This document shows positions 55,262 through 64,000 of a DNA stretch of 64,000 bases, piece by piece (the first letter of the stretch is position 1; each line of letters starts with the position of its first letter). This stretch comes from Cytophagaceae bacterium (GTDB lineage Bacteria > Bacteroidota > Bacteroidia > Cytophagales > Spirosomataceae): NCBI GenBank assembly GCA_027486845.1, contig JAIXOL010000058.1, positions 149,159 through 213,158 of the forward strand, in the 5' to 3' direction. Made by a program: the position numbers and the translations under genes. The notes below the pieces were generated by a model. That model ran no database searches and was not told the DNA's origin. It was given only the letters and a program-made list of their open reading frames with translations.

Positions 55262-56821
55262 TTATGTCAAAGGCCCGGGATTAAAAAGCACTAAATCATT
55301 ATAAAGCCCCAGTTTATCGGTAGCTACTTTTTTATTTCCGCTCGCTATTTCTAGAATTAGGTGAAATAATTCCCAACCCATTTCTTCGATTGTTTTTTGT
55401 CCAAATGCCACCGGACCTGCATCAAAATCTATCAAATCATGCCATCTATTGGCCAATTTTGTGTTTGAACTCACTTTTATGACAGGAACCATGTTTAGTC
55501 CGTAAGGCGTCCCCCTTCCAGTAATAAAAACGTGCATATTCATACCTGCCGCCAATTGTAGTGTTCCGCAGACAAAATCACTTGCGGGAGTTGCCACAAA
55601 ATTTAATCCTTTTTTACGAATCTTCTCGCCCGGTGAAATCACATCTACAATCGGACTTGATCCTGATTTTACTACCGAACCGAGGGCTTTTTCTACAATA
55701 TTGCTCAATCCACCACCTTTGTTGCCCGGAGTTGTATTGGCACTTCTATCGGCTTTGCCTTGATTCAGATAGTTATCATACCAAGCCATTTCGTCTTTGA
55801 GCTTTTGTGCTACTTCTTCACTTTCACAGCGAGGAATAAGTAAATGTACGGCATCTCGTACTTCCGTAACTTCAGAGAAAAACACAGTTCCTCCTGCCTT
55901 CACAATCAAATCAGCGGCAAAGCCACAAACTGGATTGCCTGTCAAACCCGAAAAAGCATCGCTTCCTCCACATTGCATTCCTACAACCAAATCAGCCATC
56001 GAGCAAGTTTCACGTTTTCTTTGGTTGAGTTTTTTGAGATGTTTTTTGGCCATTTCCATAATTCCATCAACCATTTCGTAGAAACCTTCGAAAGATTCAT
56101 CTTGGAGGTAGAGAATTGAGGTCTCCGAAGCGGCCTCTATATGGGGTGCTAAAAACTCGTCATCTGGATGGTGGGGAGCCAGCCTTTCAGGTCTTAGTTT
56201 TTCACAACCCAAACCAATGATCATTATTTCTCCACCAAAATTTGGATTTTGGGCAATGTGTTTAATTGTACGAATCGGAATAATTGCAGCAGGTGCATCT
56301 ATCGCAATTCCACAACCATAACTATGATTAAAAGCTACCACTTCATCGACATTTGGGTAAAGTGGTAGTAACTCTTTTCTGATTTTATTTTCAATGTAAT
56401 TCGTGATTCCAGCAACGCATTGCACGCTGGTAGTTATGGCTAGTACGTTTTTAGTGCCTACACTTCCATCAGGGTTTTTAAATCCTTGAAAAGTAAATCC
56501 TTTCAAAAGTTCTGATTTGGGAGTAATTGGTTGCACATAAGCAATGTTTTCTAAGTTGGGGGGCTGTGGTATACTGATATTGCCTTCATTGATCCAACTT
56601 CCTTTTTCAATAAATCTATTTGCAAAACCTATAATTTGTCCGTAACGAATTACTTTTTCTCCTTCTTTGAAAGACTTTAAGGCTACTTTATGTCCCATTG
56701 GAATATCTTCTTCCAGAACTATCCCATCAAGCACAATTACACCGCGTTTTAACCCAGTTGGATTGGATACGATAGCTACGTTATCGCTGGAAGTAGTTTT
56801 TATAACTATATTTTGCATCAT
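55262..56821 (-). CDS. UxaA-family dehydratase, probably galactarate dehydratase
   Basis: 519 residues. An N-terminal SAF domain (about 1-90; VLDGIVLEEDIPMGHKVAL) is followed by the GD_AH_C domain: GFKNPDGSVGTKNVLAITTS, ECMQC-like GMQCGGSDAFSG and GLGCEKLRPERL. The family includes altronate dehydratase (UxaA) and galactarate dehydratase (GarD), which need Fe2+. Next to gudD and kdgD, galactarate to 5-keto-4-deoxyglucarate is the better fit, but altronate cannot be excluded. It lies between the permease and gudD in the operon. Confidence 0.88.
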   Translation of the reverse strand: MMQNIVIKTTSSDNVAIVSNPTGLKRGVIVLDGIVLEEDIPMGHKVALKSFKEGEKVIRYGQIIGFANRFIEKGSWINEGNISIPQPPNLENIAYVQPITPKSELLKGFTFQGFKNPDGSVGTKNVLAITTSVQCVAGITNYIENKIRKELLPLYPNVDEVVAFNHSYGCGIAIDAPAAIIPIRTIKHIAQNPNFGGEIMIIGLGCEKLRPERLAPHHPDDEFLAPHIEAASETSILYLQDESFEGFYEMVDGIMEMAKKHLKKLNQRKRETCSMADLVVGMQCGGSDAFSGLTGNPVCGFAADLIVKAGGTVFFSEVTEVRDAVHLLIPRCESEEVAQKLKDEMAWYDNYLNQGKADRSANTTPGNKGGGLSNIVEKALGSVVKSGSSPIVDVISPGEKIRKKGLNFVATPASDFVCGTLQLAAGMNMHVFITGRGTPYGLNMVPVIKVSSNTKLANRWHDLIDFDAGPVAFGQKTIEEMGWELFHLILEIASGNKKVATDKLGLYNDLVLFNPGPLT

Positions 56822-56983
56822 GTTGTAGTTTATTGGTTAATTTAGATACTAGTAAACTTCTATTTTAAACTAATTTTTCGATTATAAAAGGCCTATTGTC
56901 CACCAAAAACAAGAGTCTCCCAAGATACCAATCACCAATACACGAATAACAAGTTTACCGATTACTAATTTACAAATCACCAA

Positions 56984-58429
56984 TTACACCATTGGAAAAA
57001 TCCAAGCGGCTATCATTGTTAGAATTACACCTGCTAGGCCCATCAAACTTTGCATTGGGGCAATGGTTTTAAGTGCTTCTTGCTCAGTTAGGTTTGAGGT
57101 TTTACACATAATCCAAAAACCTGCGTCGTTCATCCATGGAATAAGTTTTGCTCCACTTCCGATTGCCAAACAAAGATATACTGGATGAAAACCTAAGTTC
57201 GCATTTTGTGCCATTCCTGCCAAAATTCCAGAAGCGGTAATCAAGGCAACGGTAGCCGAACCTTGTGCAGTACGAACAATCATCGTAATAAAAAAGGCTA
57301 ATGGAATCAATGCCATTTGGTAATCTTTTGTTAAATCGGCAATGCGACTGCTGATGCCCGTTTGTTGCAACATTCCGCCAAATGCACCACCTGCGGCTGT
57401 AATTAAAATGATTCCACCGCCACTCATGAGAGCAGTTTGTACGAATGCAGTTAGCTTATCTTTAGTAGTTTTTTTCTGATTTGATAAAACTAACAGTGCA
57501 AAAATCGCTCCCATCAACAAAGCAATGTTTTTATCACCAAAAAAAAGAATTACATCAATTAATTGATTAATCAATGAAAAATCGGTCAAAGGCTCTTTAG
57601 TTTTTACGAAAGCCTCGAAAGCCGAACGAATACAAATCGTAATTAAAGGAAAAACCGCAGGAAGCAAAGCCCAAGCTAAAGAAGGCAAATCCTTGTCATC
57701 TTTTTCGGCAATAGCTTTGATATCTTCTAAACGAGCATCCGGCGAATCACGGAGGGGAATATCATATTTTTTGTTCAAGAAAATTGCTATCAAATAACCG
57801 ATAGAGATGGTACAAAGTCCAAGAAGTGAACCGCAAACCATCATAAGTCCAATCGGCACGTTCATAGCACTTACCAAATACAATGGGCCAGGCGATGGTG
57901 GAACGTAGGAATTTGCCATCACTGCTCCAGCAATTACAGAAAGTGCGAGAAGTAAATAATTTTTCTTTAACCGCATTCCCATAGCTTTTGCTAATGGCAT
58001 CATTAAGAAAATAACGGTATCTACAAATACAGGAATCGTAAGAAAAAAACTACTCAAAATAAAACCGATTGGAGCATTTTTCTCGCCCGTAATTTTGAGC
58101 ATAGCTCTGATGATTTTTTCTGCAGCACCGCTATCAAGCATTGCTTTGCCAATAATGGCGGCCATTGCAATCAAAATGCCAATTTTTGCACATGTATTTC
58201 CAAATTCTATCCCAATGCGTTCGCCAATACTCTTGTGGGCTTGTTTGTAAGCATCAATTGTAGTTGCTCCTTTTGACAAATAAAATTGCTCAACCAATTC
58301 GACAGGCGTGAGCATTGATACTGCTAAAGCTGCCAACAACAAAGCTAAGAAAGGGTGAAGTTTGAAGCCAATGATACCGCCAATAACTATAACAACGCCA
58401 ACGAGAAGAATTAAAATAGGGTCTGACAT
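56984..58429 (-). CDS. GntP-family gluconate/hexarate:H+ symporter
   Basis: 481 residues with about 12-14 hydrophobic segments. PIGFILSSFFLTIPVFVDTV and ANSYVPPSPGPLYLVSAMN are GntP-family signatures. IPWMNDAGFWIMCKTSNL near the C-terminus is also conserved. It brings a sugar acid, by context glucarate, galactarate or gluconate, across the inner membrane. It is the first gene of the minus-strand operon with the dehydratases. Confidence 0.92.
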   Translation of the reverse strand: MSDPILILLVGVVIVIGGIIGFKLHPFLALLLAALAVSMLTPVELVEQFYLSKGATTIDAYKQAHKSIGERIGIEFGNTCAKIGILIAMAAIIGKAMLDSGAAEKIIRAMLKITGEKNAPIGFILSSFFLTIPVFVDTVIFLMMPLAKAMGMRLKKNYLLLALSVIAGAVMANSYVPPSPGPLYLVSAMNVPIGLMMVCGSLLGLCTISIGYLIAIFLNKKYDIPLRDSPDARLEDIKAIAEKDDKDLPSLAWALLPAVFPLITICIRSAFEAFVKTKEPLTDFSLINQLIDVILFFGDKNIALLMGAIFALLVLSNQKKTTKDKLTAFVQTALMSGGGIILITAAGGAFGGMLQQTGISSRIADLTKDYQMALIPLAFFITMIVRTAQGSATVALITASGILAGMAQNANLGFHPVYLCLAIGSGAKLIPWMNDAGFWIMCKTSNLTEQEALKTIAPMQSLMGLAGVILTMIAAWIFPMV

Positions 58430-58440
58430 GTGTAAGATTA

Positions 58441-58816
58441 TAAAGTTTTAGAAAATAGGGTTTAAAGATTAAACAAAAGTATACAATCTAAGTCCTATTA
58501 TCTATTGATATAATGCTAAAATATGATACTTTTTGGACGAATGACAAAAAAGATTTTGATTATTTTTTTGAATTCAGAATCCAATTATTTGATAGGCTCA
58601 AAACATGTGAAAGTAAATGCGTATAAAAACTAATAAATTAGTTGGTTTTTTACTTTATAAAAATGGGTGAAATTGAAGAGATTGCACGTTTAAAAGTGAT
58701 ATTTGCTTCAAAACCAGGTGGTTTTAATTATAGGGAAAAATGTTTTTGTTGATGACAAGACAATAATTAGTAATGGGAACGACAGAATGCTAATCATAGA
58801 AATTATACAAAATCTA
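58441..58816. other. Gene-poor region upstream of the hexarate operon
   Basis: This holds the operon promoter box, a small palindrome near 58630 (AACTAAT-AA-ATTAGTT) that could end the Uma2 pseudogene transcript, and a 29-codon open frame at about 58663 (MGEIEEIARLKVIFASKPGG...) that looks like a coding remnant but cannot be assigned. Confidence 0.3.
58474..58481 (-). promoter_or_regulatory. TAnnTTTG box for the hexarate operon
   Basis: Minus-strand TACTTTTG lies 44 bases before the GntP ATG. The sequence around 58530-58550 (TACTTTTTGGACGAATGAC on the plus strand) may hold an operator. Confidence 0.4.
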
Positions 58817-59419
58817 CTATTCTGCAGCAAAAATTTCTATTAGGTTTACCTGAAAATCTGGAAAAATTACGCTTGTAAATAATTCATCATCAACATAAAT
58901 TGTGGCTGGGCTATAAACATCCGCTTCGGTCAGATGAAATTGAAAAACGTTTTCGTGTTCGGGGTCAAAAATGAGATATTATCTAACACCTGATTCTTCA
59001 TAAAGAGCTTTTTTAAGTTTCATTTCTTGTGAAGAATTTCCTGGTGAAAGAATTTCAGTAACTAAATCGGGCGAACCAATACGACCCATATCATCCAACT
59101 TTTCAAGGTCGTAAATGATGCAAATATCAGGTTGCACAACATTAAAAATATCTTTATTTGCTTTTGCTGATTTTGTTCTTTCATATTAACGAACATCAAG
59201 AGGAGCTGCATAGAATTTACAGCGATGCCCTTTAAATTTCTGATAAACAATTGCACTAAATTCCATTGACATTCCTTGATGTCTTCGACTTGGAGCTGAC
59301 ATTTCAAGAATTTTGCCCTTGAAGAGTTCAACCGTTTGGTCGAATTTTCAAGTAAGATAATCAGCGTAGGAATAAATTCCATTATCAACATCTAATTGTG
59401 ATAAACTGACAATTTCCAT
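58817..59419 (-). pseudogene. Uma2-family nuclease gene with three in-frame stops
   Basis: One reading frame of 201 codons from ATG 59419 to TAG 58817-58819 gives a full-length Uma2 protein (PF05685, PD-(D/E)XK fold). It includes LFKGKILEMSAPSRRHQG, VVQPDICIIYD, SPDLVTEILSPGNSSQEM and YLIFDPEHENVFQF. Three stops interrupt it: codon 24 (TGA, 59348-59350, where relatives often have Trp), codon 78 (TAA, 59186-59188) and codon 147 (TAA, 58979-58981, where Glu is usual). There is no frameshift anywhere, and the PD...E catalytic region is intact. Each stop could come from one base change. Another open frame overlapping it (59062-59391) is a shadow. Confidence 0.85.
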
Positions 59420-59680
59420 AAAAACAAAGATTTTAAACTAAGATAATAAAAAGATTTGAAAATTTTCTAACCATAACATCTGTTGAAGCATCAGGAATTG
59501 TGTGCAACGAGCGTCAAATTTGCTGACTAAGAAGCGAAAGTTGTATTAATAGACTTGGGCTAAATGTCTGAAAGTATTATTTCAATGTAAAAGATTAGAT
59601 ATTTTTTTTAGTTTATTTGTAAAAATTATATATCTAAAACCTCCATGAAAGTACAGGAGTCTTAAAAATAAAAAAATACT

Positions 59681-59688
59681 ACTTTTGA
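59681..59688 (+). promoter_or_regulatory. TAnnTTTG box before the second rhamnosidase gene
   Basis: TACTTTTG, 26 bases before the ATG at 59715, matches the -7 consensus; the -33 region is A-rich without TTTG. Confidence 0.45.
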
Positions 59689-59714
59689 ATAAAAATAATT
59701 AATATTCAATCCCA

Positions 59715-62700
59715 ATGATGAAAAAACAAATATTATTGGCAGCTATTTTTATGCTGTTTTTGGGTCAAGTTTTTGCTCAATTTAAACTTCAAAAACTTCA
59801 AGTCAATTATCAAACTACACCTTTGGGAACCGATTTAGGTAAACCACAATTTTCATGGCAAATGACAAACGCTACTAATAAACGTGGAGAAGCCCAAATC
59901 GGCTATCAGATTGAAGTGACAGATGAACAAAATCGCATTGTTTGGAATTCAAAAAGAGTTGATTCTGACCTTTCTCACGCCATTCAATATCAAGGTGAAA
60001 GCCTAAAACCAACTACCCGTTATCGTTGGAAACTAACTGTTTGGGATAATTTTAAGGCTTTTTCGGTCAATAAATCTTGGTTTGAGACTGGTTTTCTGAA
60101 TACAAAAATAGATGCATGGTCAGGTGCTGACGGAACACCAGCCAAATGGATAGGTGGAAATGCCGAAGATATGCCATTTTATTCGCATTATTTGTCAGTT
60201 TTCAAACTGCAATATGATATTCAACTTGATAAAAACAGCAACAAAGCAGCATTTCTATTCGGTGCAAATGATAGTCGATTGATGAATAAAAGCCTCAATT
60301 ATATGGGTGTTGAACGCAATAAAAATGAAAGTTATGTAGCCCTCGAATTAGATATTTCATCGCTAAATGCTGATACTTCGAGCCGTGCAAAATTAAATAT
60401 ATATAGGGTTGGCTATACTTCCGATGATAAAGCTGATAAGCCTTTCAAAACCTTGTCTATTTCTCAAAAAATTATCAATAACGTCAATAAATTTGATAAG
60501 CATAGTATTTACACCGAATGTAATTTTGATTTATTTGAGTTTTTTGTTGATGGTTCAGATGAAGCTCATAAGTTAAAAGACGCTACTGTTCCACCTGCTC
60601 CTGCTGGTCGTTTTGGACCAAGAGGAATAAATCTAAATCCTGTGGGAAGTGGAAATAACTACATTAGTTTTCCTATGTTGGCCGATATTGGTTTTAAAAC
60701 CGATTCCAATCAAACTGCTTATTTTTCAAATATTCAAGTAAAAAACTTACGTTATCCGTCTAATACTATTTTCTCTGAAAATTTATCTAATGGTAAAAGT
60801 ATTTTTAATAATATCGGTATAGAAAATGGAGCTTATAGAGTAGGAGGCAATACTCTCATGACTGCCAATCCAAGCCGAAACGCCACACCAATGCTTCGTA
60901 ATGTATTCAAAACTGATGCAAAAGTCATCAAAAAAGCTCGATTGTATATAACAGCACGTGGCATTTATGAAGTGCATATAAACGGACAACGTATCAGCAA
61001 CGAATACTTCAATCCTGGACTTACGCAGTACAACAAAAATCACATGTATCAAACCTATGATATTACTGGTTCGCTAAAAAATGGTCAAGCCAATGCCATT
61101 GGAGCTTGGCTAAGCGAAGGTTGGTGGAGTGGAAATGTTACATTCAGCGGCGAAAGTTGGAACTGGTTTGGCGACCGCCAATCGCTTTTAGCAAAAATAA
61201 TGATTACTTATGCAGATGGTTCGGAACAAATCGTTACGTCGAATGACAAAAACTGGAAAATCTACACCGATGGGCCAATCAGAGTTGGCTCGTTTTTTCA
61301 AGGAGAAGTTTATGATGCCACTAAAGAAGATGCCATAAAAGGCTGGACAACGTCTAATTATGATGATAAGTCTTGGAAAAAAGCAGTTGCCGTTCCACTC
61401 GAAGGAACAGCCGTTGTTGGCGATGTAAAATATTCTGGTCGATATTCTGCTTCGCTACCATACAATGATTTTAAACTCGTTGGGCAAATGGGCAATAACG
61501 CCAGTATCGTAAAAACACTCAATGCACTCAATGTAGAAGAAGTTCGCTCGAAAGTTTTTGTGTATGATATGGGGCAAAATATGGTAGGTTTCCCGCAAAT
61601 AAAAATAAAAAATGGTAAGCGAGGACAAGTAATTAATATTCGTTATGCTGAGATAAAATATCCAAATTTGCCCGATTATAAAGGAAATGAAGGAATGGTA
61701 ATGATGGAAAATATCCGAGCTGCTCTTACGCAAGATCAATATATTTTAAAAGGTGGCGATGAGGTGATTCAGCCACGATTTACTTTTCATGGTTATCGTT
61801 ATTTAGAAGTTACTGGTGTTGAGCAAGTCATTCCTGTAACAGATATTAAAGGCTTAGTAATCAGTTCGATAAGCGAGTTGGCTTCTTTCTACGAAACCAA
61901 TAATGCTTTGGTAAATAAACTTTGGCAAAACATTACTTGGTCGCTTCGTAGTAATTTCCTTTCGATTCCTACAGATACGCCTGCTCGTAATGAACGCATG
62001 GGATGGAGTGGCGATATTTCGGTTTTTTCAAAAAGTGCCACTTATTTGACTGATGCAAACTTGTTTCTGAGAAGACACCTTTTAGCCATGAGAGATATTC
62101 AACCAGAAAGTGGTCGATTTACTGATGTTGCTCCAATGGGTGGCGGTTTTGGCGGTACACTTTGGGGAAGTGCAGGAATTGTGGTTGCTTGGGAAACTTA
62201 CCGTCAATACGGCGATATTCAGTTATTAGCAGAACATTTTGATGCCATGAAAAAATATATCAATTTTTTGGAAACTAAAGTTGATAAAACGAACGGAATC
62301 TTAAACGAAGGACCATTAGGAGACTGGCTAAGCCCCGAAGGAAACAAAAATGATAATACTGAGTTTTGGATGGCCTATTTTGCTTATGATTTAGACATTA
62401 TGAGTCAAATGGCTGCAACTTTGGGCAAAGCAGAAGAAGCAAAAAGTTTGAAAAGTAGAAGTGAAGAAATAAAGAAAACCTTCAACAAATTTTATGTCGA
62501 TAAAGTTACGCACCGAACCGTAAAATCGGGTGTGAAGACTGCAACAATGGGGCCTCCAAATGCTCAAGAATCTGCGGCAAAATCTGACAAAGGTCAGTTG
62601 GTTGACACACAAGCATCTTATGCGATTCCTTTGGCTTTAGGTGTTTTTAATGCTGAAAACAAGCCTTTTGCGGCTAAATTTTTGAATGAAGCTATTTCTC

Positions 62701-63316
62701 GAAAAAACAAAGATGATGGTGGAATAGAACGCCCAGAAAATTCATTAATGACTGGATTCATCGGAACAGCCTCTATTTCGGAAGCACTTTCTGAAAATGG
62801 TAGCAATGATTTGGCCTATAAATTACTAGTCAATAAGCAATATCCATCATGGTTATATTCGGTTGTAAACGGTGCAACTTCAATTTGGGAAAGACTCAAT
62901 TCGTATACCGTAGAAAAAGGTTTTGGTGGAAATAATTCGATGAATTCATTCAATCACTATTCATTTGGAGCGGTGGCTTCATGGATGTATAATTATTCGT
63001 TGGGTATTCAACGCCACCCGCAAAAGACTGCTTTCAAGGAATTTATCCTTAAACCAAGTCAGACCCAAGTGGTCAAATCACCACCGCTAAAGGTTATTAT
63101 GATTCGATGTATGGAAGAATCAGCAGTGAATGGAAAAGCGAAGGAGGTAAAACAACTTATAAATTTACGGTGCCTGCCAATACATCTGCTACATTATATT
63201 TGCCCGCAAATAAACAGATTGCCGAATCGGGCAAAAGTGTAGAAACCTATAAAACCGAAGGAGATAAAGTTTTGATTCCACTAACTTCTGGGATTTATGT
63301 TTTTGAAGTGAAGTAA
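59715..63316 (+). CDS. GH78 alpha-L-rhamnosidase, frameshifted near the 3' end
   Basis: A large exported enzyme with a signal peptide ending near VFAQ (residue 22). It has N-terminal beta domains, a Bac_rhamnosid_N-like region (GWWSGNVTFSGESWNWFGDR), and the (alpha/alpha)6 catalytic domain with the canonical TDTPARNERMGWSGD (catalytic Glu and Asp) and GATSIWERLNSY. The uninterrupted frame stops at 63242, but after about 63055 it is out of register. The true C-terminus (ITTAKGYYDSMYGRISSEWK ... GIYVFEVK) continues in the next frame to 63316. A one-base loss near 63053-63062 explains this. It is either a real mutation removing the last beta-domain strands or a sequence error. Confidence 0.88.
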
Positions 63317-63449
63317 GAAATTATTCTGATTATACGAATAAAGACAAAGAATTGCAAAGGTTCAGAGGCGACCGTAACTCTGCACAAAGTGCTGATAATG
63401 ACCTAATTAAATATCCGAATTTTCGCAAACCATTTTCTGTTAAGTATAC

Positions 63450-63486
63450 CAACAAAAGTCACCTTAAAAGGGGGCTTTTGTTGTTT
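63450..63486 (+). terminator. Terminator after the second rhamnosidase gene
   Basis: CAACAAAAG (63450-63458) pairs with CTTTTGTTG (63475-63483), followed by TTTT. Confidence 0.65.
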
Positions 63487-63732
63487 TAGAATACCTCAAT
63501 CTTGTTGTTAATGAAAGATAGAAATAATTAGGAAGAGGTTCATCAAAATTTAATAAAAAAAGTGACTTTAATTATATAAATTTGGAGTCGTGAATAAAGG
63601 ATTTTGACAGTTAAAAATTCAATTATGCAATACGAAAACCGTAAACACTTTTGAAAATTTGTGTTTAAAGCATTAAAGGTTATTACGAAAAAAAGATTAA
63701 TATAATGTGTGTGCGTGCGTAACTTTGCTGTC

Positions 63733-64000
63733 ATGGCACTAACATACGAAAATACAAAAAATAACGAGAAGCGATTTTTATCACTCACAAGTCTAAAAGT
63801 TCTTGAATTTGACTTTTTATTTATTCTTTTTGAGCCAATTAGCGAAAATTACTTTCGCTGGCATACCTTACATGGTCAATTACGAGTAATCCCAAAATAT
63901 GGAATTCGTAGCAATGAGGCATTAGGTTATCATTGCGATAAACTGTTTTTTTTAATGGTTTACCTAAAAAATGCTCCCCTGCAAGAATTTCAAGGAAGTA
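63733..64000 (+). CDS. IS transposase, N-terminal part, cut by the window end
   Basis: 89 codons are visible, reading MALTYENTKNNEKRFLSL through RVIPKYGIRSNEALGYH to FFLMVYLKNAPLQEFQGS. This is the N-terminal helix-turn-helix part of a DDE transposase of the IS5-like 'transposase family protein' type (PF13613 followed by DDE_Tnp_4). The catalytic domain lies beyond the window. A TAACTTTG box ends 5 bases before the ATG. The left inverted repeat should lie between about 63640 and 63720, but I cannot define it without the right end. Confidence 0.75.
   Translation, partial: MALTYENTKNNEKRFLSLTSLKVLEFDFLFILFEPISENYFRWHTLHGQLRVIPKYGIRSNEALGYHCDKLFFLMVYLKNAPLQEFQGS

Noticed and set aside
59062..59391. 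109-codon open frame on the minus strand
   Set aside because: It is a shadow in another frame of the Uma2 pseudogene, whose own frame shows clear family motifs.
63543..63788. 81-codon minus-strand open frame near the right edge
   Set aside because: Overlaps the start of the IS transposase on the other strand and has no recognisable features.

Overview
The window looks like the chromosome of a low-GC Bacteroidota bacterium, most likely a member of the order Cytophagales. Supporting evidence: a PorQ type IX secretion gene, a GH97 and two GH78 glycosidases, promoter-like TAnnTTTG boxes, a lack of Shine-Dalgarno leaders, LytS/LytTR signalling, and AraC regulators beside outer-membrane barrels. 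The order-level placement is inference from gene families; no rRNA gene is present.

Layout. 0.1-7.8 kb: a coiled-coil membrane protein, a TPR plus periplasmic-binding-fold protein, yidC, pyrG and a lipoprotein. 7.9-11 kb: an MpaB/Lcp-like (DUF2236) oxygenase, a TetR regulator and an ABC1 (UbiB-like) kinase. 11.2-17.4 kb: secreted enzymes (GH97, 5'-nucleotidase, BNR/sialidase-like protein) and porQ, which carries a 17-T run. 18-24 kb: hslU, a decayed gene, a DUF937-OmpA fusion and a sugar-acid dehydratase of the IlvD/Edd family. 24-32 kb: a RecB-like helicase with an altered nuclease motif, an acyl-CoA carboxylase beta subunit, a LytTR/LytS two-component pair and a histidine phosphatase. 32-39 kb: thioesterase, two SDRs, two YdeI-family genes (one ending in a CDGSH motif), ThuA, an MFS transporter and several repeats. 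39-48 kb: a redox and regulation region (LLM flavoprotein, aldo/keto reductase, GMC oxidoreductase plus its subunit-3 partner) flanked by two paralogous outer-membrane proteins, each next to an AraC regulator. 48-63 kb: two GH78 rhamnosidases and a carboxylesterase around a minus-strand operon (GntP permease, UxaA/GarD dehydratase, GudD, KdgD) that would take hexarates to 2,5-dioxopentanoate. This suggests use of pectin-type rhamnose/uronate polymers. The window ends inside an IS transposase.

The intergenic DNA is rich in repeats: at least four palindromic or inverted element types, including a ~215-bp inverted-repeat element at 27.46-27.68 kb with two single-arm relatives at 32.8 and 35.6 kb. 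Decay is visible in three places: a Uma2 nuclease gene with three in-frame stops but no frameshift, an unidentified gene with two frameshifts and a stop, and a frameshift near the 3' end of the second rhamnosidase. I saw no tRNA, rRNA, CRISPR array or recognisable antiphage system.
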